Positions 35,927 through 49,470 of a DNA stretch of 64,000 bases are shown here, piece after piece. The DNA is from Climacium dendroides (taxonomy: Eukaryota > Streptophyta > Bryopsida > Hypnales > Climaciaceae), in assembly GCA_950106755.1 (NCBI GenBank), contig OX467092.1, positions 10,106,001 through 10,170,000 on the forward strand. The letters are read 5' to 3'. The stretch's first letter is position 1. Every line of letters starts with the position of its first letter. The position numbers were made by a program, and so were the translations under genes. The notes beneath the pieces were generated by a model, which searched no databases, was not told the DNA's origin, and saw nothing but the letters and a program-made list of their open reading frames with translations.

Positions 35927-38900
35927 CTAGCATGCCAAGTTTGATTCTTCGGCAATGAATTCCTCTAGCGAAGCCAACCTTGATGTGCAGGAATCGCCAT
36001 GAACGTGCTGGAGTAGCCTGCAAATGTTAGCATGCAGCATCTCCAGTTGGTACACTCCAAATCTATCTGTACACTGGACAAGCTTCTGTTTCACAGCATC
36101 GATTCTCGGCTTCAGGGATTTTAAAACTTCTGCTTCCTTATCCAGCGAATCGTCACGACCATCTTCCCGTTCGTTCGAGGGTTCACGGGACATATTCTGT
36201 TGATCTTTGGAAGGTTCTCCACTATCATTGTTTCTCTCCACTGTCACTAAGCCACCGTTACCATTCTGCTCGTCTATGGTATCGGGTCGTACATCATCGC
36301 ATGCTCCTGGATCTGGTAAAGACTGCCTGTCAACAACCATCTCCGCACCTTCCGTTTGCAGCTCCTCTGATGCATCACGATCAACGGCCTCATCCGAGCA
36401 GTTCCCATTTGTTCCTTCACCTGTCGGCCAAGCACAGACACAACCAAAGGTATAAGCGCGCGCAACAAACACGGTCCTAACAAACAACATTGAACCACGC
36501 CAAAGACTCGCCAGTTAACGGGAAACATCCCACACACTATCGCAGGTCGGCATTTCCAAAACCCAGTCACAAACTCCTGAAGCATAAACGACTTCACCGT
36601 TCAAACAAACTTCCCTCTAATCCACCAATCCAAAAACGACACTCCTATGCAAACCAACCACATCTTCCGCATTAAACATTACCCAAACCCTTCGTACCAG
36701 GAAGGAGCCCCTCGCTGCTCCTCCGGGTGCGCCGAACAAAAGTCTTCAAAGCATCAACTTCTGGCTGAAATCCACGCAGCCTGGCGCTGGCTCGAACAAC
36801 TGGAGGAGCAGCCACCGGAACTAACACGCCGCTGGGAACTCCAGCGAGCCGCGTTGGGCCACCACGCACAGCTATCTCATCACAAATCTTTACTAATGCG
36901 GGGTCTATTGTGGATGCCATGCCAAGCACCTGTTCGATACAAACATTACCAGCGTCAGTTCTGCAATTGCCATCACTACACGACGACTACATTGGACGTC
37001 AACAGCACTTCATAATGTCAAGAAACTAGTCAAAACCTCCAAAGAACAAATGCGAATCCACAAGCACAGAACCACAAGGGGACTAACACACTGACAGCCA
37101 AACTGCGGAACCGAAAACCATAATAGCCGAGATTTGGACAACTCACACATTGCAGCAGAAAATAACCCTACAATGGAAATTTCGAAACCCTGCCGAAAAC
37201 TCCTACCTACATTGCGCGAACAAGACTCCACAACCCAGATAAAACTCTTCGAAGATCTCCGCAAGGTAGTGTCGGAATATCAACAAGCCAATACTCATTC
37301 CAAAAACGGCACCGTCGCTCAACCGCTTACAAGTTTGATCACTTCCCAACAAAGCACTCTAGAACAATCAACGAACAGACGAGAGTTCAAACATCCCACG
37401 TACCGCGTCGCGCAGTGCACATGCTTTGCTGACAATTCGACCTCCTTGGTAATCATCCCCATTATACTCCTGTAAAACGGCACAACTTCTCCTCAACATT
37501 GAAAGCCACAAAGCATACCAAAACCCTCAATCAATCGCCATAGTTATCCTTCGTGCCTTGCAATGTCCCAACATATCAAAAATCACCGGGAAGGAAACCC
37601 CACACTTCCAAATCAACAAGCTCAACATGTCATACCACAACGCTGTCGCCAAAAAAGAACCTACCTGGGCATTGGCAGGGATTAAGTCCACGTCTGCCAG
37701 AAAAGACTTTTTCGTCAAGTAATGTCCACTATCCACACGTTGCAGCAACGTCGCCACATCCATCGGATTGTGCACTACATTCCGATAGTCAGGAGCCTCG
37801 TCATCCAGGACTGGATAGTGGAAGATGCTGAACCGTCTCTCGCATAAAAGCCTGTGTCCACAATTCCACCCAGCAACAAACGCAACTCCCAAACCGTCAG
37901 GAGGCCACAAATACACACAACCTAGTACTAAGCTGTCTAATAACTAATGTAGTAAAAGGAACCATATACTCATGAAAGAGTAGCGCTGTGAAAGGAGAGT
38001 TCTCTCAATGCAAGTGCCCTTCCCTACCACTAACACCACTCAGCACAGGGACCTACAAGGGTACAGGAATGTGGACTCTACCTATTGCAGATATCGCGGA
38101 AGCACATCCGCAAGCGCCTCAGCTGGTTTTCCTCCACTTCCGCCCGCTCTCGTAATTCGGCCTCGCTGGGTCCTTTCACCACCTTAGGTGCCTTCGGGAG
38201 CTCAGGAAGAACCTCCTTCTGCTTATTCCGACTCACGGCCCGCCGCCGAGGAACAGAAACTGCCGCATCCACCAGCTGCGAAAAGAATTTCGACCGCACA
38301 TCTGTGCTCGGTAACCGCACTTCGTAACTGCGTCAAACCACCAAAACAAGCGTTGGTAGGACAGTTCTCAAATTTGCAGAATCGCCAGGCGGGGTTGAGC
38401 CAGGGAGAACAACAACTAGGCACAACCAGCGCTCGCTTAAAGACCATCAAAAAAACATTCGACATTAGCCATGTCAATTACATCCGAATAAATAGACGCC
38501 CAGGTAAAGAATGTTGTACTGCAGACTCCAAATTAAGCAACGTTCTCGTATACTCACCAGTTGTGGCCGAATAACGAAAGTATGTCCTCATCCAGGTCCT
38601 TGGCACTCACACAAGCAGTTCCAAGAAATAGAACGGGAAGGTCGGAAGGCAGGTCACCCAACAGCATCTTCAGTACAGCTCGCAGCTGGATATGAGCCTG
38701 TTAAATTCCAGGAAGGAAGGTCAACGAATGCAACCGAAAATCCACAAACTCTCCAATCAATCAAACCTGTGTAAAACCCTGCACCAAAACCAACTCTACT
38801 GCAACCATCCCTGCCACCAATTCTACCGAACCTCCCCACAGTAACCAAAGTGGACAACTTGAGATCCTAAATTGCAAGCAAACAAGGCACTCGAAAGATT

Positions 38901-41900
38901 ATTTCACAAGTAACAAATAAACGCGAGACCCAGAAAAATGGAATGTCACCGACTCACGCACTTCATTAATAGGGTAAACACCACCTCCAGAGACACAACC
39001 TCAGATGCATCCATCCGTAAGCAGCACGTACCGAAATACAACATCGACGACTAACAACATCACCATTCAAACGGACAACAAAAAACGCCACACGTACCGT
39101 GTCCCACCAAAGATGAAGCTGAGGCAAGTAAAGTATCGAGGGTGTGTTTCTACGGGCCTCTCCAAAGATATGAACCAAGGCTTCTTCCGGGCTCTTCGCG
39201 CTGGGGTCCGACAAAAGCGACGGCAGACCTAACGAATGAACCGGGAACCGCTCCAACTCGTGCAGCACCGCCGGTCCAACGTGGTCCTGTTCCCAAAACC
39301 AATCTCAATACGTTCAACCTGGCACCTCCATTTCCTGAATTCAATAGCACGCCAGACTAAACGGAATCCAAGAATACCACAATCATCAGACCCGCGAACT
39401 ACAAGATGATAGACACACCAAAGCCATAGAGAACTAATGGAAATCAATGATGTCTCTAAACAGCACCAGTCTCAGCAGGAGCCTACTAAAAACTACACAT
39501 ACGACATCTTTCTGACAAGTATACAAACAACCAGACCAGGTTCCTAACGAAATGAACAAATCAGGTTATTGTCTAACGTACCAAGCCAGCTCCTTCTGTC
39601 CCGCACAGAAGGAACTTGGGTCTGTAAACCAAAGGGGCACCGGATCCCAACCCAAATAGCCGGGCCAGCTGCTCCGGACTTTCGTCCTCCTCGCTGTCGG
39701 ACTGGGCACTGCTGGAAATATCCCGGTTCGTCACTGGAAAGATGTCAGACAGTTTCTTCATGATCGCTTGAAGATGCCCTTCCAGACACGGAGCGATCAC
39801 AGAAGAGAAAGGCCTCGCATAAGTCACGGCCCCGCGATGAGATGCGGGTGTAATGGCAGATACTGCTTCCAAAAAGTGCCGTCTCTCCACATCCACAGAC
39901 TCCACATCAATCACGAACTGTTCGTCGCTCCTGAACAGATCATCGACCCACTCAAGTCGGCATGCTTCAACACTCATTACATAAAACCAATCACATCCCC
40001 ACCATAACCAACCTCCAAGGCCACAAAAAGACCTACCCTAACGCCTCCAACATAGTCAAACACCTCCAAAGACCCTGCCAACTGACATTCACGACAGACA
40101 AACGGTGCAAACTGGCAACACCTGACAGTAGAGATCATGTGCAACGGACGCAGGACGCCTGCAAACTGACCCAAAAGGACGCTTTGTCCTCGAAACGGTA
40201 CCAACCTGTAAACTTGAGGAAACTTTCTCCGGAAAGCTCGAATAGCCGCCTCCGTACAAAGAGCCTTCAAATCGGCTCCACAGTAGCCCACACACGACGC
40301 TGCAAGCTCGCGACGCAACTCCTCAGACGGAGGCTTCTGCCATTTCCGAGTGTGGATGTCCAGGATCTCCACTCGCGCCTCGAATGTCGGGTGGTTCAAT
40401 ATCAGCTCTCGGTCAAAGCGCCCAGGTCGACGCAGGGCTCCGTCGATGGCGTCGATCCTGTTCGTGGCACCGATCACCACCACTTGACCGCGGGAATCCA
40501 GACCATCCATCAGCGCCAGAAGAGTCGACACGATTGAATTGTGGATTTGCTCTTGCTTGCTGGAACGCACAGGAGCCAAACCATCGATTTCGTCGAAAAA
40601 AATGATCGAAGGCTGGCATCGCTGCGCTTCCTCGAAAAGCATACGAAGCTGCCTCTCAGCCTCTCCCACCCACCTGCAAATAACAATAGGCAACCACGAC
40701 GATCAAATACCCGTACACAAATGCACACCAAAGTTCTCTACCACCTGTGCCACACGACCAAAAACATCCACACGAGACCGCGGCAAGCAAATTTACTTGG
40801 AAAGCACGTCCGCTCCCTTCCGCATGTAGAAGTTCACTTTCTGACCCGCCCTCGATGCTGCACTGGCCATGGCACGAGCAATCAGGGTCTTGCCCGTGCC
40901 CGGGGGACCGGAAAGGAGAACCCCTCGAGGGGGGGTGATATGATACTTGGCAAAGAAATCCGGATACAGCAACGGAAAGAACACCATCTCCTTCAGCTGA
41001 TCGATGTAGTGGGCCAAACCCCCGATCTGATCGAAGCCAACCGTGTCATCCACCTGCACGGGCTGAATATCAGCACCTCCTTTCGAGCTCGGGCCGGCTG
41101 TTTGCGCACCACCTTCTCCCACGTTCATCGCCACAGATACGCATTCTGTTCGTTAGCAATCCCAACTGACGGCAACCCAAAGAAATTCAAGCAAACGAGT
41201 GAACCAGAAAATCACGAACATGAACACGTGGAATCTAGGAAACGGAAAATGGCTGCTGTTAACTTCGGAATCTGCTGAGCAGCGGTGTACCGTATCCGGC
41301 TCACGCGTCCCAGCTGTCTTGCGGACGAAGACAGTTCTAATCGCGAAACAAGTCATCGTCATCTTACAATGCACCCTGAATCTCATCACAAAGTAACAGA
41401 TTTCAGATCAGCTCAATACCAGGCGTGCTGGAAGCCCAATGGTTCCCGGGTTGACCCCAACCGCTCGCGGCCATGCCCAAATTGCTCATACCAGGCGCCT
41501 CCAGACCCGGAGGTAACCACGGATGACTGGAACCCCGACCCATCCGCAACCACGGAGCCGCACCTTGGTCCTGCTCGTCCACAAGCAGAGAGTCGTCCGA
41601 ATCGTCGGCTCTCGTCGAACGATGTCTTTTGTATGACCTGCTTCCTGACCGACGACCTTCCCGACCACGCTTTGCGCTGCTCCCTGAACCACCAATTCCA
41701 ACCGTCAGGAAGACCTCGCAAGGCTCAAACTATATATCCACTTCTTGCAACCCGCATGTCTAAAAACAAAGCCTTCCAAACGACCCAGCTAACCTTCGAC
41801 ACGCTGTGCCTAATCATGATCACAAGGCACAGTAATATTCACAGCAAGACTAAGTCTGTTCCTATACAAGTCCAGAGTCCCCCAAAAGTACGCCCAGGCC

Positions 41901-42377
41901 CGCATGCCTTGGGCCCGATTGCAAGCCCATCCTGCTTGGAGATCCCCTACAACTCAGTGCATAGTTCAATACCTACCAGTCCAAGTCCCAGAAACCAAGC
42001 AATGCTCAGTCTTGAGTTTGACCAAACCGAATTAGTTGGAAGCAGGCACATCGCGAAAGTAGTAATCTGCACCTCCACAGCTATTGCAATCCGGGAATTC
42101 TTAGCTGTGCAAACATTCTTAAAACTCAAGACTAGTGACAATGCGCCACCCACTCGGACAACGAATCCATGACCACAACCAATGTGACTACTGCCCCGTT
42201 CATACGCTTGCCTAAAGTTCCAGATCGAACAAACCTCCGTGAAACATCTTTCGAGGGGATCGAGCTCTTGCCGTCGTCCTCTCTTCCTTTCGCGGAGAAA
42301 ACCGCTGAACTCCGGTGCGGTTTCGCAGGGCATAGCGACGGCGACCATCCCGCTCCTCTCCCTCTTCCCCCTCCTCT

Positions 42378-42409
<32 letters not shown>

Positions 42410-44711
42410 CTCTTCTTCCTCTTCCTCTTCCTCCTCGCCACCTGCATATACCAAGACGAAACACTCAAGCAAAACCCGTTTCAACCACGTCACCTGAAGT
42501 GTAGCATTATGAACTCAGGATCAATATCGGAGTTCCATGAACTGGAACAGGTTGCGGCTGTGGAATGGACTGAGGACCCGACCGCAACATTGTAAACCTA
42601 AAATTCCATCCCAACCGCAAAGCCACCCCTCAAACTTCTCACAAGCTATATTTCCTGTACAGTATACGGACAATTCAATCGCCAGACTCACTTAGAATCT
42701 TAGAGCCACATTTAACAGAACCCAGTCGAGCGGATGTCTAACTAAACGCATACCATTGCGTTTTCCCAACTCTTCAACCAGCCCGCACTGAGGGATGGAG
42801 GTGGCTAGCATTTAGAAACGGCGGATATTTAGCACGCCAAGTATCCTTTCCTCGAATATCGAATCACGTAAAATGAACGACTCCGTTGCATTATTCTAAG
42901 TTGCACACGGAGCCCGTCCACACAATCAGCGTCTATGCTACAATCTCCAGTCCCATTTCAGCTTAGGAGCATTCCCAATAAAATCAGACATGTGCCTAGT
43001 GTGTTTCGCGGTAACTGGATCTGTGTTACCTTTCATCCCCATTTCCCTGTCCGATGAGTTCTGATCGTCATCTTCATAGTCCTGAGACGAAAGCTCTAGC
43101 CTCGGGGGCCTTATTCCCTGCCGCGGCCTCAATCCCTCTCTCCTCGGAGCCGCCACAGCATCCGTGTTTTTCGTCTCTGCGGGCTCCGGGCTTCCCTCTT
43201 CCTCTGGGCTGGGTTCTATCTTGGCAGTGTGGGAAGTATATCTATGCTTCGACACCTGCCAACCAACCAAATCAACACACAGAGGTTAGATTAAATAAAA
43301 ATCATGTAATTTAACTCATTCGGCTGCCGCATGGCTGAAACCGACGCCCACGACGACAAAAGAGAAAACCATGAATTTTACAGAGTCCTCAGCCTCCAGC
43401 AGACGATGCACGAGCCAATTCCGGTCCAAAGTTTCCAAAACCATAGCACTTCGATATCATAAACACCGAAGGACCAAGTACAAGTGATTCCGAATGCCAA
43501 GTGCAACACGTACCCGAGTGGACTGGCTTCTGTAAACTTCATGCTCGCTGTTGTCGGATTCGTAGTCCACATGGACCAGCACGCGCCTCTTTCTCGTCGA
43601 GCGTCGCAGGTTGCCAGCATCAGCCCCATGCTGCCACACACACTCAATCTCAGATTCAACTTACGCACAAACTCGGCCGATCCAACGAAACACTGCAGCC
43701 AAGCGCCAGGCAAGCGCTGCGTCACGGTGCATCCGTACAAGGAGCTCCATAAGCCAATTACTTCGCATCCGTGCAAGGAACTCCATAAGCCCTGGACAAC
43801 AACATCGCCCGCCAAAGGGGCCACCGACGACCAGGAGGAAAGGAACCACAAGATAAAGAAAGCTCCACAGCCACACCCGAGCTGTCCTCACGGGGATAAC
43901 TCACAAACGGAATTCCAATCTTACACCAATCACCTCCAAAGCCAGCGCTCCACTCTACTTGCAAACATACAACGTGCACCGACAGCATGATCCCCGCGCT
44001 CGGCACGGCACATGGTTCCCACTGGGAAACGAAACATGAGACCGCCATTCAGAGCCCGTCACAGCGACACCGGGAGACCAAACGAACCAGCAAACCCGGA
44101 CGACACAATCGAGAATATCAGTCTAGCTGCGGACCTGATTGGGAACGTTATCGGATGGCATCGAAGGATCGCCTTCGGTCTCCTCCGCCTGCCACGTGAT
44201 CAATCCCAGTCACAATACACACACAATCGATAAGAAACGCTGCACCTCACGAATCCCCCGTTAAGCCCTAAATTCACAGAATTGAGCGCGCTCTCGAACG
44301 CAAATTCAAACGATGCTCACAGAGTCGCCAGACACGCAGGGAAAGCACAACGAGCACGCCAACCTCCACACGGGAGAGCAAAATTCATTCAAAATCGGCA
44401 TTCCAAAATTCAAGAACTAAAAAGAAAAAAAAAAGGGACTCCAATATCCAGACCACAGCGCAGCCCGTTACCGGTGGAGGAGAAGCCGATTGCGTTCGTG
44501 GATTGTCGAGTCTCTTGCTATTGCTGCTATTTCTTCCGAGGCTCCTCTTCCCGCTCCGACTACTAAGGCCCGCACTCTGGCGCAGAGCATTGGCTATCCG
44601 CATGTTGGCCGAGGACCGCTGGTGGCTCTTGCGCTTGGCAGCATTGCGCAGGAAGCGATGGTGTGGGACGGAGAGCCGCGCGGCCGGCACATGGCCACGC
44701 GCTGCCTTCAT
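35927..44711 (-). CDS. ATAD2/BRAT1-type bromodomain AAA ATPase, complete
   Basis: Sixteen exons join in phase to 1,275 residues: 44711-44472, 44188-44135, 43630-43514, 43255-43030, 42441-42235, 41683-41420, 41145-40797, 40673-40206, 39930-39582, 39286-39098, 38697-38558, 38327-38082, 37851-37665, 37469-37404, 36929-36698, 36420-35927. An in-frame TGA at 44718-44720 supports the start. Order: basic N-terminus (LRRSTRKRRV), a 22-Glu run, DGRRRYALRNR, an active AAA domain with GPPGTGKT (about 449-456), FFDEID and GATNRIDAIDGALRRPGRFD, a degenerate second AAA (LLCGTEGAGLDHVG), and a bromodomain from about 940 with FHYPV, NPMDVATLLQRVDSGHY and YNGDDYQGGRIVSKA. Family members bind acetylated histones and act on chromatin and transcription in the nucleus; Arabidopsis BRAT1 is the plant counterpart. 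Length and domain order are normal for the family. Confidence 0.95.
42371..42436 (-). repeat. GAG/GAA run encoding 22 consecutive glutamates
   Basis: A pure purine run on the coding strand within exon 5 of the ATAD2-like gene. The opposite strand is a CTC/CTT run whose open frames (Pro- and Leu-rich) are artefacts. Acidic stretches are common in this family at this place. Confidence 0.95.
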
Positions 44712-45574
44712 AGAACCTCAACCCTGCGTAAACCCTCGCCCTCCGCCAAGGGCCCGCGTCAGTCCGAATCCTTCATCCTGCACCCGCGCTGCACCACCAT
44801 CGCCGCAACCACGCCCGTCGCAAACGCATCGCCCGCAGACCCGGCGCTCACGAGCATAGCCTCGCTTCTCTCCACCTTGAGAGTTGCAGTGCAGTGCAGC
44901 AGCGAAAACGGAAGCGCACCACTGTGATGAGCAACGACACACTCTCAGCAGCGACGTCGACGACGACGACGACGACCAGCCTCGTTCCCGTTGATGGAAC
45001 TCTTCCCTTTCAGTTGTGCTGCTCGGCTTCCCGGCAAACCCCACCCCCCACCCCTTTCCACGTATTTCAAAACGTCTCCACCAGCCTATCGGAGCGTTCG
45101 CTCTCCCTTTCCCAGACCCCTTACTGGCTGGCTTTTCACTGGGTCGCACTATTTTCGAGGCCAGTGTAATTGCAATTGGTAGCTTGGAATGACCGAGGTA
45201 GTTGAGGAGGGGCGTTGAGGGGGCTGGGCATCAACTAACTATTTTTCTTCCCCTTCCCATGAAAACCCATTCAGTCAATCCCGCTCTCTCCCTCCCTTGG
45301 ACCCCTTGAGAGATTCATTATCCGCCCTGTCATCCCATTTCCTTCAGTTTTCCTTTTTAGTTAAGAATAGTGTTTTTTTTTATTAGCGGCACTTTATTAG
45401 TGTTGAAGCGGCCAATGTACCCAATTGAAGCTTGGTAGGGTAGGGCCAAGGTTTTTGAAAATTGGGGCATGGTGAAAGAGAGAAAAAGAAGTTTGGACAT
45501 TCCCTAATTATTGTTATTATATTAAGGGGGTACATCCCAAATCACACCTTGTGTGAAAACTGCCATCATCACTT
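44712..45574. promoter_or_regulatory. 5' flank of the ATAD2-like gene
   Basis: A GC-rich segment to about 45180 is probably the 5' untranslated region and promoter. The minus-strand frame at 45149-44718 stops seven bases before the ATG (TGA at 44718-44720), so it is not an N-terminal extension. 45200-45574 is CT-rich and then AT-rich. No TATA-like position can be asserted. Confidence 0.45.
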
Positions 45575-48500
45575 TGGGTACACCTCCAAAACTAATATGT
45601 ATGTAGGCTTCAAAATCAATATGTATGTAGGCTCCAAAATCAATATGTACTAGGCTCCAAAATCAATAATCAATATGTTCCAAAATCAATAATCAATATG
45701 TACGTAGGCTCCAAAATCAATAATCAATATGTTCCAAAATCAATAATCAATATGTACGTAGGCTCCAAAATCAATAATCAATATGTACGTAGGCTTCCAA
45801 ATCAATAATCAGTAGGCTCCAAAATCAATAATCAATATGTTCCAAAATCAATAATCAATATGTTCCAAAATCAATAATCAATATGTACGTAGGCTCCAAA
45901 ATCAATAATCAATATGTTCCAAAATCAATAATCAATATGTACGTAGGCTCCAAAATCAATAATCAATATATATGTAGGCTCCAAAATCAATAATCAATAT
46001 GTACGTAGGCTTCCAAATCAATAATCAGTAGGCTCCAAAATCAATAATCAATATGTACGTAGGGCTCCAAAATCAATAATCAATATGTACATAGGCTTCC
46101 AAAATCAATAATCAATATGTAGGCTCCAAAATCAATAATCAATATGTTCCAAAATCAATAATCAATATGTACGTAGGCTCCAAAATCAATAATTAATATG
46201 TACGTAAATAATCAATATGTACGTAGGCTTCCAAATCAATAATCAGTAGGCTCCAAAATCAATAATTAATATGTACGTAAATAATCAATATGTACGTAAA
46301 TAATCAATATGTACGTAAATAATCAATATGTACGTAGGCTTCCAAATCAATAATCAGTAGGCTCCAAAATCAATAATCATCCAAAATCAATAATCAATAT
46401 GTACGTAAATAATCAATATGTACGTAGGCTTCCAAATCAATAATCAATAGGCTCCAAAATCAATAATCAATATGTACGTAGGGCTCCAAAATCAATAATC
46501 AATATGTACGTAGGCTTCCAAAATCAATAATCAATATGTACGTAGGCTTCCAAAATCAATAATCAATATGTACGTAGGCTCCAAAATCAATATGTACAGT
46601 AGGCTCCAGGCTCCAAAATCAATATGTACAATAGGCTCCTCCAAGAGCCTCCAAAATCAATATGTATAGTAGGCTCCAAGCTCCCTCAGTAGGCTCCAGG
46701 CTCCAAAATCAATATGTACAATAGGCTCCTCCAAGAGCCTCCAAAATCAATATGTATAGTAGGCTCCAAGCTCCCTAGGCTCCAAAATCAAAAATCAATA
46801 TGTACAATAGGCTCCTCCAAAATCAATATGTATAGTAGGCTCCAAGCTCCAGGCTCCAAAATCAAAAATCATTATGTACAATAGGCTCCGGGCTCCAAAA
46901 TCAATATGTACAGTAGCTCCAAAATCAATATGTATAGTAGGCTCCAAAATCAATATGTTTAGTAGGCTCCAAAATCAATATGTACAGTAGGCTCCAAAAT
47001 CGATATGTATAATAGGCTCCAAAATCAATATGTACCCAAAATCAATATGTACATGTACGTAGGCTCCAAAATCAATATGTACATGTATGTAGGCTCCAAA
47101 ATCAACATGTACAGTAGGCTCCAAAATCAATATGTACATGTACGTAGGCTCCAAAATCAACATGTACACTAGGCTCCAAAATCAATATGTACAGTAGGCT
47201 CCAAAATCAATATGTATAGTAGGCTCCAAAATCAATATGTACCCAAAATCAATATGTACCCAAAATCAATATGTACATGTACGTAGGCTCCAAAATCAAT
47301 ATGTACCCAAAATCAATATGTACATGTACGTAGGCTCCAAAATCAACATGTACAGTAGGCTCCAAAATCAATATGTATAGTAGGCTCCAAAATCAATAGC
47401 TTCAAAATCAGTAGGCTCCAAAATCAATAGGCTCCAAAATCAATAGCTCCAAAATTAATATGTACGTAGGCTCCAAAATCAATATGTACTCAATATGTAC
47501 ATAGGCTCCAATCAATATGTACGTAGGCTCCAAAATCAATATGTATATAGACTCCAAAATCAATATGTATGTAGGCTCCAAAATGTCAATATGTACGTAG
47601 GCTCCAAAATCAATATGTACCCAAAATCAATATGTACAGTAGGCTCCACAATCAAAAATCAATATGTCAATACAATATGTATGTAGGCTCGAAAATCAAT
47701 ATGTACCCAAAATCAATATGTACAATAGGCTCCACAATCAAAAATCAATATGTCAATACAATATGTATGTAGGCTCGAAAATCAATATGTACCCAAAATT
47801 AATATGTACAATAGGCTCTACAATCAAAAACCAATATGTCAATATGTACGTAGGCTCCAAAATCAATATGTATCCAAAATCAATATGTACAATAGGCTCC
47901 ACAATCAAAAATCAATATGTCAATATGTACGTAGGCTCCAAAATCAATATGTACTCAAAATCAATATGTATAGTAGGCTCCAAAATCAATAAATCATCAA
48001 TATGTACATAGGCTCCAAAATCATCAAAAATCAATATGTACATAGGTGGAAGGAAGAATCAAAAATCAATATGTCAATATGTACGTAGGCTCCAAAATCA
48101 ATATGTACCCAAAATCAATATGTACCCAAAATCAATATGTACAGTAGGCTCCAAAATCAATATGTACATAGGCTCTAAAATCAATATGTACGTAGGCTCC
48201 AAAATCATATGTACATAGGCTCCAAAACCAATATGTACATAGGCTCCAAAATCAATATGTACGTAGACTCCAAAATCAATAAATCATCAATATGTACATA
48301 GGCTCCAAAATCATCAAAAATCAATTTGTACATAGGTGGAAGGAAGAATCAAAAATCAATATGTCAATATGTACGTAGGTTCCAAAATCAATATGTACAG
48401 TAGGCTCCAAAATCAATATGTACATAGACTCTAAAATCAATATGTACGTAGGCTTCAAAACCAATATGTACGTAGGCTCCAAAATCAATATGTACGTAGA

Positions 48501-48585
48501 CTCCAAAATCAATAAATCATCAATATGTACATAGGCTCCAAAATCATCCAAAATCAACATGTACGTAGGTGGAAGGAAGAAACGA
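45575..48585 (+). repeat. 3-kb satellite, 24- and 31-bp units
   Basis: The unit is CAATATGTACGTAGGCTCC followed by AAAAT (24 bp), often lengthened by CAATAAT to 31 bp. The left half (to about 46590) is mostly the long form. The right half has variants with GTACAGTAGGC, GTATAGTAGGC and GTACCCAAAATC, and nested higher-order duplications. One block, GTACATAGGTGGAAGGAAGAA, recurs at about 48038, 48328 and 48560. Open frames here (NQYVRRLQNQYV) are repeat artefacts. Confidence 0.95.
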
Positions 48586-49208
48586 ATTTAGAACATCTAC
48601 CAAAAAAAACTTTGAGTTTTTTGTAACTTTAATTTGCATGTGATATCATGTCGCATTTTGGGTTCCTCACTTGCCAATGCCAACAAGAAAATATGAAAAT
48701 ATGAAAATTTGACTCGATTGACTAATTGTAGTAACTAGGTCCAATAGCAAAAAGTAATGGTTTGGGGGTGGGATACCCAATGAGCAAAGTTTGGAGATAG
48801 TTTGGGGGTACTCATCTTACTTCATAGGCAATTTGGAGTGGAGGTTTTTTACTTTAGACTTAGGACCTTGAAATGGAATTTTCTTTGCTTTAGAGTTGGG
48901 AGTGAGTTTGGAGTGGAAGGGTTTTTTGGCTTTAGAGTTGGGGGTGAAGGTTTTTACTTTAGAGTTTAAAGTAGAGGGGTTTTTGGCTTTAGAGTTGGGA
49001 GTGAAGGTTTTTACTTTAGAATTTAGAGTGGAGGTTTTTTACTTCAGACTTAGGGCCTTGAAGTGGAGTTTTTTTTGCTTTAGAGTTGGAAGTGAAAGTT
49101 CTTTACTTTAGAGTTAGGACCTTGAGTATCTCTATGGCACATTATTTATTGCTCCAAAAAATTATTTTGGAATTTAAAAAAATATATTCATTATTTTCAT
49201 ATAGTTCA
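48586..49208 (+). repeat. Minisatellite of TTTAGAGTTGGGAGTGAAGG type
   Basis: From about 48840 to 49110, words TTTGGCTTTAGAGTTGGG and GTGAAGGTTTTTACTTTAG alternate at 40-90 bp spacing. 48586-48840 is unstructured. No gene. Confidence 0.75.
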
Positions 49209-49470
49209 ATAAAGTATCCATAGATTCTTAAGAGAAGATTAAGTTCATTACATCTCCATAAAGATTTATCATCATCAATTGTCAAAGACTTAAGATAAAA
49301 TATCCGTAAATTCTTAAGAGAAGATTCAAATTAGTTGCATCTCCAGATAGATTTATCATCATTAATTGTCATAGTCTCAAGATAAAAGTATCCATAGATT
49401 CTTAAGAGAATATTCAATTAGATGCATCTCCATGAAGATGTATCATCATTAATTATCATAGTTTCAAGAT
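49209..49470 (+). repeat. 87-bp tandem repeat, three copies
   Basis: Copies begin at about 49209, 49295 and 49382 and share TATCCATAGATTCTTAAGAG, GCATCTCCA and TTTATCATCAT, followed by AATTGTCA. Confidence 0.85.

Noticed and set aside
39962..41278. Plus-strand frames at 39962-40537 and 40541-41278
   Set aside because: Antisense to the first AAA domain exons; openness follows from the GC-richer coding strand.
41285..42172. Plus-strand 295-codon frame
   Set aside because: Antisense to exon 6 and a neighbouring intron of the ATAD2-like gene; no domain.
42169..42595. Proline/leucine-rich plus-strand proteins
   Set aside because: Complement of the poly-glutamate repeat.
44718..45149. Minus-strand 143-codon frame as an N-terminal extension of the ATAD2-like protein
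   Set aside because: A TGA at 44718-44720 lies in frame just before the ATG; no splice join was found. Treated as 5' untranslated sequence.
47495..48560. Open frames with NQYVRRLQNQYV repeats
   Set aside because: Simple translations of the satellite.
45575..48585. CRISPR-like array
   Set aside because: Units are contiguous with no unique spacers, lengths vary, and the context is a plant nucleus. It is a satellite.
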